DNA from: Epiperipatus broadwayi
Lineage: Eukaryota; Onychophora; Udeonychophora; Euonychophora; Peripatidae
Length of the DNA stretch: 64,000 nucleotides
Direction of reading: 5' to 3'
Assembly: GCA_028023455.1 (NCBI GenBank)
Contig: JAQFVV010006305.1
Location: 2,345,001-2,409,000, forward strand
Under the pieces are notes generated by a model. The model ran no database searches. It worked only from the letters and a program-made list of their open reading frames with translations, and had not been told where the DNA came from. The position numbers and the translations under genes are program-made. Positions 36,234-46,306 of this stretch are shown here, in pieces (the first letter of the stretch is position 1; each line of letters opens with the position of its first letter).

Positions 36234-36705
36234 GACCAAGCATCTAGCTATTGTAATATTGTTTTAATTATTATTTCAAAATTTAACTTCATTAAATTTG
36301 TTTTAAATTTAACTTTGTTTCATGTCTTAGTCTTGCTCACCGACTCATAATCATTCCATCATTTAGTAATTATTTATTATTAGTTATTAAAAATAATTTC
36401 ATTGTTTAATAATCATATCCTAGCCACATGATACCTATATAGCTATACTAGATAGAATGTCAATTTTCTCCTAGTCTTTTGCTCTACTGATGTTCTACTG
36501 CCGGAACGTGATGAAGGAGAATACTGCTGTGGCCTCATGTGTCATCCGCAAGGTGGTAAATCTTTGAGCAATAGTAAAGGAACTAGGGCTATATCAGACC
36601 TGTGGTTGCACCACCGTATTCTGGTCAGCCTTGGGATGATTTACTAAAGTTCTAGGTTTTGTTACGCGAATGTACATATTTGTCCGTTACAATATAATAG
36701 CTATT

Positions 36706-37073
36706 ATATAAAAAAATAGATTATTAATTATACATTAAAAGTCTTTCAGCATATGATTTTATGCCATTATCAAATGCTAAGCATCTATTTTAACTATTAA
36801 CCTATCTACTGTTTTATAATAAAAGTAAAATAAAAATAATAAGAAATAAAACATGAATGAAATAAAGTTATGATACTGTGATGTAGATTGTTAGAGGTTT
36901 AATAAAGTAAGATTGAAGCAAATTGACCATATAATATATCTATATACAGAATAGATTAAAAAACTGTTATATAGCTTTATATATACTACCTTATATTATT
37001 TTCTATTTATTTTTAGTTGGCCACTTAATCACCAAATTTATTAAACTTTTATAATAAAGTCAGATATTCTATG
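36706..37073. other. AT-rich spacer within the intron
   Basis: Nothing recognised between block A and the 37-kb foldback. Confidence 0.5.
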
Positions 37074-37420
37074 GTAATATCGCCACACAAACTCAAATAT
37101 ATATTATTATTCTAATTATTTATTTCTTAAGCGCTTTTCGAAGGAGCTATGCCTTCATTTTCAAAGCTATAGATAGATAGTGATGTTCAATTTATTTAAA
37201 CCAACAGATGCAAATTATTTAAATTAGGTCTGCCATTTCTTTGAGATTGCGTAGAATGTGGCAGACCTAATTTAAATAATTTGCATCTGTTGGTTTAAAT
37301 AAATTGAACATCGCTATCTATCTATAGCTTTGAATATGAAGGCATAGCTTTTTCGAAAAGCGCTTAAGAAATAAATAATTAGAATAATAATATATATTTG
37401 AGTTTGTGTGGCGATATTAC
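37074..37420. repeat. Near-perfect inverted repeat, 162-bp arms
   Basis: Arms 37074-37235 and 37259-37420 pair with about four mismatches in 162 bp; the spacer is 23 bp. Inner ends read GGTCTGCCA / TGGCAGACC, outer ends GTAATATCGCCACACAAAC and its complement. The arms contain GAAGGCATAGCTCCTTCGAAAA on one strand, again a stem followed by GAAA. The high identity points to a recent origin or ongoing gene conversion. A Penelope-like pair follows directly. Confidence 0.93.
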
Positions 37421-37479
37421 ATATATAAACCACACATTTCGTTATTAAACTTTTATAAATATTCATACCAATTATTTAT

Positions 37480-38380
37480 GTTAGGCTTAATATAATTTGT
37501 TTCCTATATTGTCTTCTTTTTGGATTTTTAATGTAATTTAAAGGTTTAATATTTTTTATAGCATCTATTTTATGCCTATATATTAAATATAGTATGTATA
37601 AAGCAGAATTAATTGTCTCTCCTATTAATTACACTACTTATGGTTTTTTTGGCTCTTTTATCTGTTTTTCTGTATATCCATAGTCAGTCATATTACAAAG
37701 CCACAATTAATTTTATATATGATTCCTTTTTTATATTTTATATTATCTCTTATTTTATAATTACATATTCATTTTTCCAGATTTTACTATTTGACTATTC
37801 AATATGCATGAATACAAGTTTTGTTTTTTTAAATAATGTATCAAATTTTAGGATAATTTTAGTATAATCATGATTATAATAATAATGTTGGTAACAATAG
37901 TTCAAATAAAAAATGGATCAAACTGTCATATTATACTAAAATTTATGATACATTAATAAAAAACAAAAATTATATTGGTAAATAGAAATATTGTATGGTC
38001 AATGGTAAAAGTCTGAACAAATTAATATGTAAATATAAAATAAGAGATAATATAAAAAATGAATTGTATATAAAATTGTGTCACTTGTAATATGATTTAC
38101 TATAGATATAGAGAGAAATATTTAGGTAAGAGTCAGAATATATCAATGCAATTATTAGGAAAGATAATGAATCTGCTTTATACATTCACTACTTAACATA
38201 TAGACATAAAATAGATGCTATAAAAATATTAAAAGCAGACAAATATATGAAACAAATTATATTAAATATAATGTAGATAATTGTATGGATATTTATAAAA
38301 CTCTAATAAATTTAATTAGTAATTGGTCAATTAAAATTGAATAGAAAATCATATAATAGAGTAATGTATATAGAGTTGTA
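37480..38380. mobile_element. Head-to-head pair of Penelope-like fragments
   Basis: The segments 37540-37865 and 37915-38240 are inverted copies: TTTTTATAGCATCTATTTTAT on the left matches the complement of ATAAAATAGATGCTATAAAA on the right, and likewise CTGCTTTATACATTC. Both copies, read outward in their own sense, give a GIY-YIG-like trace (left: GIIYKINCG..; right: LYIKLCHL.. then SALYIHYLTYRHKIDAIKIL). Inverted partial dimers are typical of Penelope-like elements. Both copies are full of stops. The open frame at 37613-37867 (+) is the antisense of the left copy. Confidence 0.55.
38040..38290 (+). pseudogene. Penelope-type GIY-YIG nuclease remnant
   Basis: Reading through stops: LYIKLCHL, YDLL, REIFR, then NESALYIHYLTYRHKIDAIK and ILKADKYMKQIIL. 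Penelope-like proteins end in a GIY-YIG nuclease of the form GVYKI.C..C...YIG.T.R...R...H....SA.A.H....H.I....ikil..e. The order fits, although the YIG itself is lost. Compare 42427-42882, a clearer copy. Confidence 0.4.
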
Positions 38381-39002
38381 TAAGATATTTTAAAATATTA
38401 ATTTCTGAGTGTTGTTATTATTATATGCTTAATTTGTTTCAACCTTTATTGAATTTAATAATCTGGATTGCTATAATATAATTTTATTTTATTCATGTTT
38501 TGTTTTATTTATTGTTATTTTATTATTATTACAAAACATTAACTGATGCTTTGTGTGCTATAATAGGTTAACAATCAAAACATGTTTAAAATTTGATAAG
38601 GGTATAAAATTATATACTGAAAAAGACTTTGAATGTATAATTACTAATATATATTTTCTATAAAAGCTGTTATATATGATATATTTATTATTTTTTATAA
38701 TTTAAATGGGGGGAGGGGGAATAGTATAATGGACTTTATTTCTATTTTTAATGATAAATAGGACATATCTTGCTCTACAGTTCTAATATATTGACTATTG
38801 AAAAATCACCTTAATAGTTAAGATTTTCACCTTGATATTATATTTTTTCTGTATATAGTAATGAAGAGTTGATACAATATCACATTGACTTTCTAAATAT
38901 TCCAATTAGTTAAAAGAAGGCTTAACTACCAAATAAAATTTCTATTCTATACATTGTAGTTAATAAAAGATATCACTACTGTATCAATTTCTTTCTGTAA
39001 TT
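38381..39002. other. AT-rich intron stretch
   Basis: Nothing coding. A G-rich run (GGGGGGAGGGGGA) lies at about 38707-38720. Confidence 0.5.
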
Positions 39003-39493
39003 TATAAATTATGATTTTAATTAGAGGGTTTGAACCCAGAATTTTAAGCTACCTTCAGTCATTCATTTCATCTTATACAATGATACCCATGACTACATAC
39101 CCATGAAAAAGATAAATGATTTCAAATATATATATATATTTTCATTCCATGCTGAACCAGCACTCATCATTTGGTCCAGATCATCATCTTTCATACATAT
39201 GTATAATCACTGCTTGGACAGGCTTCAATCTTCTCCACTCTTTACCTCTTCAGCCATCCATATTATTGAAAATCTGATGATGGCATGTTCAAAGACTTTG
39301 TCAATTTTGTTATCATACCCATGTTAACTGTAAGTCATTCTGACCTCATATGTAGGATCTTAAGAACATTTAAATACATAGAAGAGCAATGGGCAGAATA
39401 CAGGCTGAATCTGTAATATTTAAATCCAAGTAATAATATATATACTTAAGCTAGATGTAATTTGAGGGATTTGAACCCAGACATTAAAACTCC
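39003..39493 (-). repeat. Repeat family F3, inverted copy 1
   Basis: It is the mirror image of 39500-40040 over nearly its whole length: for example GATTCAGCCTGTATTCTGCC, ATGCCATCATCAGATTTTCA and ATGCTGGTTCAGCA all recur in the opposite sense. The inner end carries GGGTTCAAATCC, an exact-looking tRNA B box, so F3 may be tRNA-derived or a tandem satellite. The open frame at 39103-39327 is antisense to the repeat and is not a gene. Confidence 0.85.
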
Positions 39494-39499
39494 CTTGAA

Positions 39500-40040
39500 T
39501 GTCTGGGTTCAAATCCATTCTAATTACATCTAGCTTAAGTATATATACTATACTTATATTTAAATATTACAGATTCAGCCTGTATTCTGCCCATCCCTCT
39601 TCTGTGTATTTAAATAATCTTAAGGTCTTGTATATGAAGGATCAGAATGACTTACTGTCAACATAGGTATGACAACAAAATTTGTGAAGATTTTGAACAT
39701 GCCATCATCAGATTTTCAATGATATGGATGGCTGAAGGATTGGAGAGTGGAGAAAGGTTGATGCCTGTCTATTAAATTTGAAGATTTGTTATCATAATAT
39801 AAACTGAACACTGATTATATATATGTGTGGGAGGTGATGATCCAGATCAACTGATAATGCTGGTTCAGCAAGAAATATGTATATTGTAGATCATTTATTG
39901 TTTTCATGTCTGTGATCATGTGTATTGGCTGTATAAGATGGAATGGATGACTTAAGGGAGCTTGAAAGTTTGGGTTCAAAATTCCTCTAATTATATCTAG
40001 CTTAAGTATATATACTGTACTTGCATTTAAATTATGAAAG
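39500..40040 (+). repeat. Repeat family F3, inverted copy 2
   Basis: Starts TCTGGGTTCAAATCC then CTAATTACATCTAGCTTAAG and ends with the same sequence again (TTGGGTTCAAAATTCC then CTAATTATATCTAGCTTAAG at about 39975-40040). A unit of about 470 bp therefore begins to repeat directly. Copy 1 lies head to head with it around 39495. Confidence 0.85.
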
Positions 40041-40513
40041 TAAAAATAAATAAATCATGTAATCTGCATCATATTACAATAGTGTTGTCTGTTTGTACAA
40101 CTAACATACTAACATCCTTCTGGCCAAGTCATATTGATTTATTTTGATAATCAGTAATAGTATCCATTTATTAACCAACAAATGGATTGATACCTGAATT
40201 GGTTATGGATAACTATTTGAAAGAATAATTCTAAGCTTCCTCATGAAAAAATTTCCAAAATTCATTTTTTTCATATTCAAAATGCAGGTTAAGAACATAA
40301 TTTTATGATCTGTATATAGGAGTAATGAATACATTTTAATTGGTAAAAAGCATTCATTAGAATAACCTAAATTTTTCATAATGTGATTCTTATCTCCTCC
40401 CTTCCATCCATTTCATATATTTTGTAGTCAAGTCAATTATTGTATCAGTTATATTTATAATGCATGCTATTAATATTTTTTGTAAATTAAATTGAAAAAT
40501 ATTTTTTTTCAAG
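40041..40513. other. Last part of the large QTRT2 intron
   Basis: AT-rich; ends in a T-rich tract and CAAG, a good acceptor for the exon at 40514. It includes AACCAACAAATGGATTGATA, distantly SINE-tail-like. Confidence 0.6.
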
Positions 40514-40684
40514 GTCCAACCAGAAAATTATATGGAAGCAATAGAAGCAGCTCTTCCTGATATTTATCAAATTTTATGTGATAGCGATACAAAAATAGAT
40601 GCTTCTCATAAAAGAATTTGTAAATCTGTTGACAGAAGTTTAGATTATTTGGATAGGTGTTTGGCATTTCATACCAAGTCCAAG
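40514..40684 (+). CDS. QTRT2: QTRT2 next internal exon
   Basis: A 57-codon open exon, phase 0 at both ends, follows the acceptor TTTTTTTTCAAG and ends at AAG|GTAATA. It begins VQPENYMEAIEAALPD, contains the family signature KRICKSVDRSLDYLDRCL (residues 33-50) and ends AFHTKSK. Vertebrate QTRT2 has ..MAIQKALQPDWFQCLSD.. followed by KRVRKSVDRSLLFLDNCL, so the match runs the whole length and in the expected order after the exon at 17841-17945. Joined to that exon the frame stays open (..GKME-VQPENY..). The next conserved block of the family (IIGVIEGG..., GGFLLDGF) was not found in the remaining 23 kb on this strand, so the following intron must be longer than that, or the exon was missed or lost. 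Confidence 0.9.
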
Positions 40685-40913
40685 GTAATATATCTAATTA
40701 TTTGCTATTAATTAAATATTTACCATATCAAAATCAATTTATTTGTTTATTTTTAAAATGTCAAATGATGTATTTATTTCTATATTATATAATTTTAATT
40801 AAGTTTTATTTTAATTTAATATGATTTCAATTATAATAAATAAAAATAAAATTTTTTTTAATAATAAACACTGTTATCTATCATATACTAAAAAGCAAAA
40901 ATATAATTTTTTT

Positions 40914-41080
40914 TCAACCATAATTGGGATTTTTATATTTGATTTAAAATAAAAAGAGATGTGGGTCCAGAAATTAATTAAGTCAATCCCATGTTATAAA
41001 AAATAGATTGACTTAATTAATTTCTAGTCCTCTCCACAGCTTTATTTCAAGTTAAATATAAAAATCCCAATTGTGGATGA
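40914..41080. repeat. Foldback element, 74-bp arms
   Basis: Left arm 40914-40987 and right arm 41006-41080 pair: AATTGGGATTTTTATATTT and AAATTAATTAAGTCAATC occur in both senses. The spacer is 18 bp. It lies 230 bp after the second QTRT2 exon, in the next intron. Confidence 0.8.
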
Positions 41081-42015
41081 AGAAATAGTTATTTTTTTGC
41101 ACTTTAGTGCACTGTAAATAAAAATTCTATTTATTTTTAACTTTTTAGTATTGATACAATAAATAAAAATGTTTATTATAAAATATTTTTCTATATATTA
41201 TTGTTAACTATTTATTATTGCCATCTTTTTCATAATTATTCCAATTTCAATTAAAACAAGGAATAAAAGCCAGTCTGAGCAATATTTGTCTTTTTTTAAA
41301 AATTTATTTTAATAATCTTTTAAAATTGAAATAAAAAGAAATCTTTATTTTTTTAAAAAAAGTGTTTGACATTTGTTCTTTTCATTGGAAAAATTGATTT
41401 TTAAAAAAATGTTTAATAAAACTATATAATATGAATGATTTTACTTTAAATTTAACTTGACACATCATTTATATATATATCCTACTAGATATTTCTGCAA
41501 TAAGTTAATATATATACTCTTTATGTATATATCATATGTAGTATGTGTACATATATATATATTATTTATTTTTAAATAAATCATTAAGTAACTTAAAATA
41601 TGAAAGTATTCTTTCTTGTGAAAAGTGTTTGACATTTTTGCTTTTTATTGGAAAAGTTTTTTTTATATGCTTACTAAAACTATTGTAGATGACCTTTATT
41701 TAATATGTATGATTTTCCTTTAAATTGATTTGACAATTATAGTTTATATATATCACTTGATATTTATGCAATAAATTAATATGCATGCCCTTTATGTATA
41801 GATTGGATTTAAGTAATTTAAAATATGAAGACATCCTTTCTGGTGAAAAATATTTGACATTTTTTCTTTTCATTGGAAAAGTTGATTTTTAAAAAAACGT
41901 TTAACCAAACTATATTATAAATGAACTTTATTTAATATGTATGATTTTATATAAATTGGCTTGACACATATGGTTATATATAACACTAGATATTTGGGTC
42001 ATAAGTTAATATTAT

Positions 42016-42282
42016 TTGGAAGAGGACATTATTATTAAAAAGAATTATTTATATTTAACGTTATTTGTTAGATATGTGGATAATTGTTTGTTTGTAGTTG
42101 AGAATGATAAATTGAATGAGTTGGTAAATGAGTTTAATTGTTTTGATCCTTCTATAAAATATATCATAGAAGGAAGGGGGTTAGATATTGTTAAATTAAA
42201 ATTTTTAGATCTATTGGTGATTGGAAATGTAAAGACTAATTGTTTAGAATGTAGTATCACTATGTTAAGAGTAAAGAGTTAA
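42016..42282 (+). pseudogene. Penelope-like RT, C-terminal half of the catalytic core
   Basis: It reads MEEDIIIKKNYLYLTLFVRY then VDNCLFVVENDKLNELVNEF and later LKFLDLLVI. This corresponds to ME.F......W.RYVDDIFVI....L..L...LN......I.FT.E......FLD..I in the family. The catalytic YVDD box reads YVDN, so the second Asp is replaced by Asn and the copy could not polymerise. The frame ends soon after FLDLLV; the coding sequence then goes on in another frame (SIKSDSYQSVSHKVAALKNY). The opposite-strand frame 42045-42260 is a shadow. Confidence 0.8.
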
Positions 42283-42426
42283 AGTCTATAATTAAATCTG
42301 ATAGCTATCAATCTGTATCTCATAAAGTAGCTGCTTTAAAAAATTATTGTTCTAGAAATAAGAGATTAAATAATTCTAGTGAAGTAACTTTGTTTCAAAA
42401 AGGTGAATTTTATAAAGATTATTTGA

Positions 42427-42882
42427 ATGTTGGATACTCTAATAAATTTGTTAAAAAGTATTTTATTTAATAATAATATTTGTAATGATCTAAAGGATAT
42501 AGAAAAATATGATTTTAGTTTTTTGCCATTTACATTGTCTTCTTATAAAATTGTATGTAAAAATAGTAATTTGTTTGGAAATAAGAAAATTGCTTGGAAA
42601 AGGGGAATTACTTTGAATAATTTATTAAATAATACAAAGGAAATTTTTGATAGAAAGACTATTCCTGGAGTAGTGTATATTATCCCTTGTTTTTGTAAGA
42701 AGGTACATATAAGTCAGAGTAGTTTGAGCTTAAATGAAAGAATAAAAATACATAAAAGTAGGGTTAGAAATAAATATCTTAGTTCTGCTATACAGGCCAC
42801 ACTATTAATTTTGATGAAGCTAAGGTTGTCTTCTTTGAGAGAAATGCAATTAAAGGAAGAATTAAACAATCTTTATATTTAA
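42427..42882 (+). pseudogene. Penelope-like C-terminal part with GIY-YIG nuclease
   Basis: The 151-codon open piece ends with VVYIIPCFCKKVHISQSSLS then LNERIKIHKSRVRN. The family has GVYKIPC..C...YIGQT.RSL..R..EH. The G-I-Y is seen as V-V-Y, the C-X-C pair of the Penelope-type insertion is present, and YIGQ reads HISQ. The conserved Arg is seen in NERIKIH. The key Tyr and Gly of YIG are lost, so the nuclease is likely dead. Upstream, residues 1-75 contain the linker with DLKDIEKYDFSFLPFTLSSY (typical I-P-F/L-P-Y type linker). Confidence 0.8.
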
Positions 42883-43317
42883 AATTTATGATTCTGAAGC
42901 AATTGACTTATTTAAGAGTTTTTTTAATATTAAGGGTGTATGGGAAGTAAATGGAATTGTGGGTAATGTTTAGCTTAAATATGTTATTTTGTAGTTCTTT
43001 ACACTTGAGAAGTCTGTTTGCAGCAGTGAAACCATTGGTAGTGTTTTAGAGTTTATTTTCTTGCTAGTCTGATTGAATTGTGAATTTGGAGTAATTTTGA
43101 TTATATATCCCTTATGTATATATTAGATTTAATATGTGGACAATTACATATGTGTATAATAAATTAAGTAACTTAAAATATGAAGACATTCTTTCTAGTG
43201 AAAAGTGTTCTGAAATTTGTTCTTTTTATTGGAATAGGTTGATTTTTTAAAAAAATGCGTAACAAAACTATTCTACTTAATATGGATAAATATTTGAAAT
43301 TTCCTCCATATAATGGT

Positions 43318-43430
43318 CCAGATTTAAGAAATTAGGTCATCTTCCTAAAATATTCTAATGTCATTGTATTGCCAGCAATTTTTACAAATGCAAACAAATT
43401 TTATTGAATCTAAATCTATTAAACCTCAAT
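43318..43430 (+). repeat. Direct repeat flanking the LINE, left copy
   Basis: GATTTAAGAAATTAGGTCATC, CATTGTATTGCCAGCAATTT and TTTTATTGAATCTAAATC match 44995-45110 in order. The duplicates lie on both sides of the LINE at 43437-44900 and are much longer than a target-site duplication, so the LINE sits between two tandem units. Confidence 0.7.
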
Positions 43431-43436
43431 TTAAAA

Positions 43437-44900
43437 ATTTTTTTTTTTTAAATATTAATAAAAACTTTATTAATAACATAAATATTTACAATTTATATAA
43501 AAAAATATTTACAATTTATACAAGTAGTTAAACAAATAATAAACAAAACACTAAGAAATTGAAATATTTCACTATTAAGACAAAAAGGCTCCAGGCCATT
43601 AAACAGTTAATTACTACTCAAGGAGGTTGACCTGTAACAATGTAATAGGAAAGTCTTAAGACATCAAGCAAATGCAACTCAAAAGAGTGAAGCATGTAAC
43701 AAAATGTTTGATTAGCCTCAGGAATAAGCGACCTAGTAGAATTTTAACTTTTACTCAAAACAAATGTTTATCTGATTATCTCACATAGAGTTATTCCGGG
43801 GCCACCCCAGATTTGAGTCATCATCTTTCTAGGCAAGTATCTCTGACACTGATTGAAATAAGTTTCCCAATCACTGTAGAGTTTTCTCAGCCAGTTGAAT
43901 TTCTTATTGTCAAATATCATAGTACATCTTATATACCATATTGTCTTAAGGGTATGCACCATTACCATTGCATTATGGGGGTTAAATTTCTTAAAATATT
44001 GACTAAATATAAGTTTTAAGTTGATGATTGGTCTGTGGAATACTCTAGCTCTTATCTGTCCAAATGCTGAACATTCTTCAAATAGATGCTGGAAAGTTTC
44101 ATCACCAGATTTGCATAGTAGACAGATCGGATCCAAGTTCATATGTAGCCTTTCATTTAGAACCTTAGCTGTTGGAAACAAGCCATTCATCAGTTTGAAA
44201 ACAAATTTCAAGTAGGATTGAGGTGCATATATAGAGTGGAACTTTTTCAACACATTTTTTATTGATATATCCAACCATGCATTATCATGACTTTTAAAAT
44301 GATTCATTAAGTCTTTATATTTAATACCTTCTAAACTGGGCAAATTCAGATCATCCTGGAGATCCCTATAAGCAATGAACAGGTCAGTTATAAAAGATCT
44401 TCCTTTACATCCAATTTCATTAAAGGAGCTAGCATGATCAACAAAAGGTCCAAGAAATTGACTTTTAAATAAGTTAATAAATGTACTTGCCTTGATGTAA
44501 GATATATATAGCCCAGGATCAATCAGGCCAAGACCTCCATTTTCTATTGGCATTTGCAAGGTTGATATTGGGATCCATCTTGAAGTTCTACCCCAGACAT
44601 ATTTCTTTGCAATCTGGTTTATTCGGAGTATTGTTTTGTTATGTAGGGATACCCAGGGTGCATAGCATGCCAAAATCCCTGAAAAAATGGAATTAAAAAT
44701 TGATGCTCTTGTAATTTCATATAATTTAAGTGAAGAAAATTGAGTTATTTTATCCTCAATTTTTGTAATAATTAATTTATTTAAATAAGAGTTCATCTTT
44801 TTCTTGGACATATATAATGGTATGCCCAAGAAAGCAGACGGGAGAGCCATAAAGTCTAACTTAAATCAAGCTTTCAATTGAAATAAAAAAAATCTATATA
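43437..44900 (-). mobile_element. 5'-truncated L1/Tx1-like LINE
   Basis: The minus-strand open frame (43768-44850) is followed by about 330 bp of 3' UTR and then AATAAAGTTTTTATTAATAT and an A run at 43438-43450: a polyadenylation signal plus poly(A), as in L1-type retrotransposition. The 5' part (endonuclease and most of the RT) is missing. Confidence 0.85.
43768..44850 (-). pseudogene. LINE ORF2 C-terminal region with zf-RVT
   Basis: A 360-codon open frame begins near FLGIPLYMSKKKMNSYL, which is the block after the RT catalytic core (YLGIPLG...). It continues with SLKLYEITRASIFNSIFSGI, KKYVWGRTSRWIPIS and PIENGGLGLIDPGLY (family: FLW......I.W..l..p...GGLGI.dl), and ends with the zf-RVT zinc motif CLLCKSGDETFQHLFEEC (C-X2-C-X8-H-X4-C, about residues 237-254). 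The open frame may start only by chance at this Met, since the LINE is truncated here. It is the longest open frame in the window and has no stops, so the insertion is probably not old. The plus-strand frames 43813-44215 are shadows. Confidence 0.85.
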
Positions 44901-44994
44901 ACACTCTCATTCACATTACTTTAAACATATTGAAGTAATTCTACAAATGACTTAAATTTGATATCTTAATATTCAAAAATTCCTCTGTCCAGTG

Positions 44995-45110
44995 GTGCAA
45001 ATTTAAGAAACTAGATCACCTACTTAGAATCATATTACATTGCCAGTAATTTATATCAAATGTACCAAATTTAAACAAATTATATTGAATTTAAATATAT
45101 TAAACCTAGA
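44995..45110 (+). repeat. Direct repeat flanking the LINE, right copy
   Basis: AATTTAAGAAACTAGATCACC, ATATTACATTGCCAGTAATT and AATTATATTGAATTTAAATA correspond to 43318-43430. Confidence 0.7.
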
Positions 45111-45984
45111 TTTTAAAATTTTATTCTAATTTAAATAAAATTGTTTGCAAACAAAGAAACAAACAAACAGAGATTGTAGTTTAATTAAAAGCATTTAATA
45201 AAAAATGACTTTTGGTGTAGTTGTGTGTGTATTTAACCACAACTGAATTAGAATCCAGGTGAAAGTTGAATTGTTTTTCCTATTTCTAACAAATTGAGGA
45301 TTTTCTTTCAAGTAGCCAGCCCACATCCAATACAACTAGGTATCTAATTATTTACTTGTCAATAAATGTACATTCAGCTATTCCTAGCTGAAGGAGAAAA
45401 TGAGAGGAAAATTGTTAACTCTCATTACTACTCAATTGATTTACCAAGTTTTTGATAGAGTATTTAAAGGTTTTTGACTTATTATCTTATCACTTTCTAG
45501 TATAAGGTAATACTGTTATCATTGATTATGATTTGTTTATAATTATTTTTAATTTGTTTTTTCCAACTTGATTTACATATATAAATGTTTTATAGTATTA
45601 TATATATATTGTAACCATATATTTTAGTATAAAATATAATAATTGATGTAACTGGTATAAAAATTTCTCTGTCTTCTTTTGGTGATTTGATTGGCTTGAT
45701 TTGCACTTTGAACAGATTACTCTCTCATATTCAAAATAATTTATTAGAGAGAATGGGTAATATTTTGCCTTACTTGTTGTCTATATTATTTTAATAAATT
45801 TAAATTGCTTCTTTCCATATACTAATTCATATCAAAATGTTTAACTTTTTAAAAATTTTGACAACACATTAAATTTGGTAAAATATTATTAAAAATAATA
45901 ATAATTTTTATTTGTTTAAAATGGTCTTAAAAATTATTTCCATTGAATTAAAAAAAACCATTTGTTCAACTAAATTTAATTATT
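45111..45984. other. AT-rich stretch, probable QTRT2 intron
   Basis: No gene. GGTATCTAATTATTTACTTG then TCAATAAATG at 45340-45372 looks like a diverged SINE tail. Confidence 0.5.
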
Positions 45985-46306
45985 AAAAATAAATACAGTA
46001 ATTACGTATGCGTTTCAATGTAAAAAAGAAAGGAGCGCGAATTAAAAAAAAAAAGATCGTCTGATAGTGTTGCTTTTGGGGGGAGAAAGAAAAGAAAATG
46101 GTAAAAGGCAAATGGTGTAAATATGATAAGCTTATTTTAAAATAGTTAACAAGTAAACGGATTACCACAAAGTTTTCTATAAACGTAAAAAATAACATAG
46201 TGGTATTTAATAATAAGATGAATTGCTAAATTTAAAAGTCTGTTCAAGTCGGCTAGCCAGGTGGATCAAATCGCCAGTAATAATTTTCCAATATTACATT
46301 TGAAAT

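Larger units (their letters stand above)
33571..36705 (+). other. Less AT-rich non-coding block A with hairpin array
   Basis: About 3.1 kb with more CpG and fewer homopolymer runs than its surroundings, especially at 33.7-34.1, 35.2-35.65 and 36.45-36.7 kb, and without a useful open frame. It has a hairpin at 33950-33970, a GGTTCGAACC B-box-like site at 35392, the palindrome array at 35903-36233 and an end reading TGTCCGTTACA, a common end of Ty3-type LTRs. Block B (45.98-49.13 kb) has the same length, style and GTTACA end. It could be a non-autonomous LTR-type element or a non-coding transcription unit. Confidence 0.45.
17946..40513 (+). other. QTRT2: QTRT2 intron of about 22.6 kb packed with repeats
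   Basis: The interval lies between two in-frame QTRT2 exons, begins GTAAGT and ends CAAG. It holds a TIR element (23.03-23.31 kb), a minus-strand RTE LINE (23.6-26.3 kb), dispersed repeats (29.6-30.0 kb), a hAT element (30.85-31.35 kb), a hairpin-rich block (33.6-36.7 kb), two large inverted repeats (37.07-37.42 and 39.0-40.04 kb) and Penelope-like debris. No extra exon of the gene was recognised inside it. The large inverted repeats would be transcribed in the pre-mRNA and could fold. Confidence 0.8.
42013..43100 (+). mobile_element. 5'-truncated Penelope-like element inserted in the tandem repeat
   Basis: The repeat unit stops after AAGTTAATATTA at 42013 and resumes at TTATATATCCCTTATG near 43101. 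The insert of about 1.09 kb starts inside the RT domain and continues through the C-terminal GIY-YIG nuclease and a non-coding 3' part (AAGTCTGTTTGCAGCAGTGA then AACCATTGG). Penelope-like elements combine a telomerase-related RT with a GIY-YIG nuclease and are often 5'-truncated. Two frames break the coding part. Confidence 0.82.
41340..43280 (+). repeat. Tandem repeat, about 225-260 bp per unit, interrupted
   Basis: Anchors (G)TGTTTGACATTT with TTTTCATTGGAAAA after it occur at 41366, 41629, 41854 and 43211. Each unit also has AACTTAAAATATGAA before and CTTTATGTATA between anchors. Spacings are 263, 225 and 1357 bp; removing the Penelope-like insertion (42013-43100) from the last leaves about 270. 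Confidence 0.8.

Noticed and set aside
39103-39327. 74-codon open frame as a gene
   Set aside because: It is entirely inside repeat family F3 and is not open in the other copies at 39.7 and 58.3 kb.
42045-42260. Minus-strand open frame at the Penelope RT
   Set aside because: Shadow of the plus-strand RT frame, which carries recognisable motifs.
43813-44215. Plus-strand open frames over the LINE
   Set aside because: Shadows of the 360-codon minus-strand ORF2 frame.
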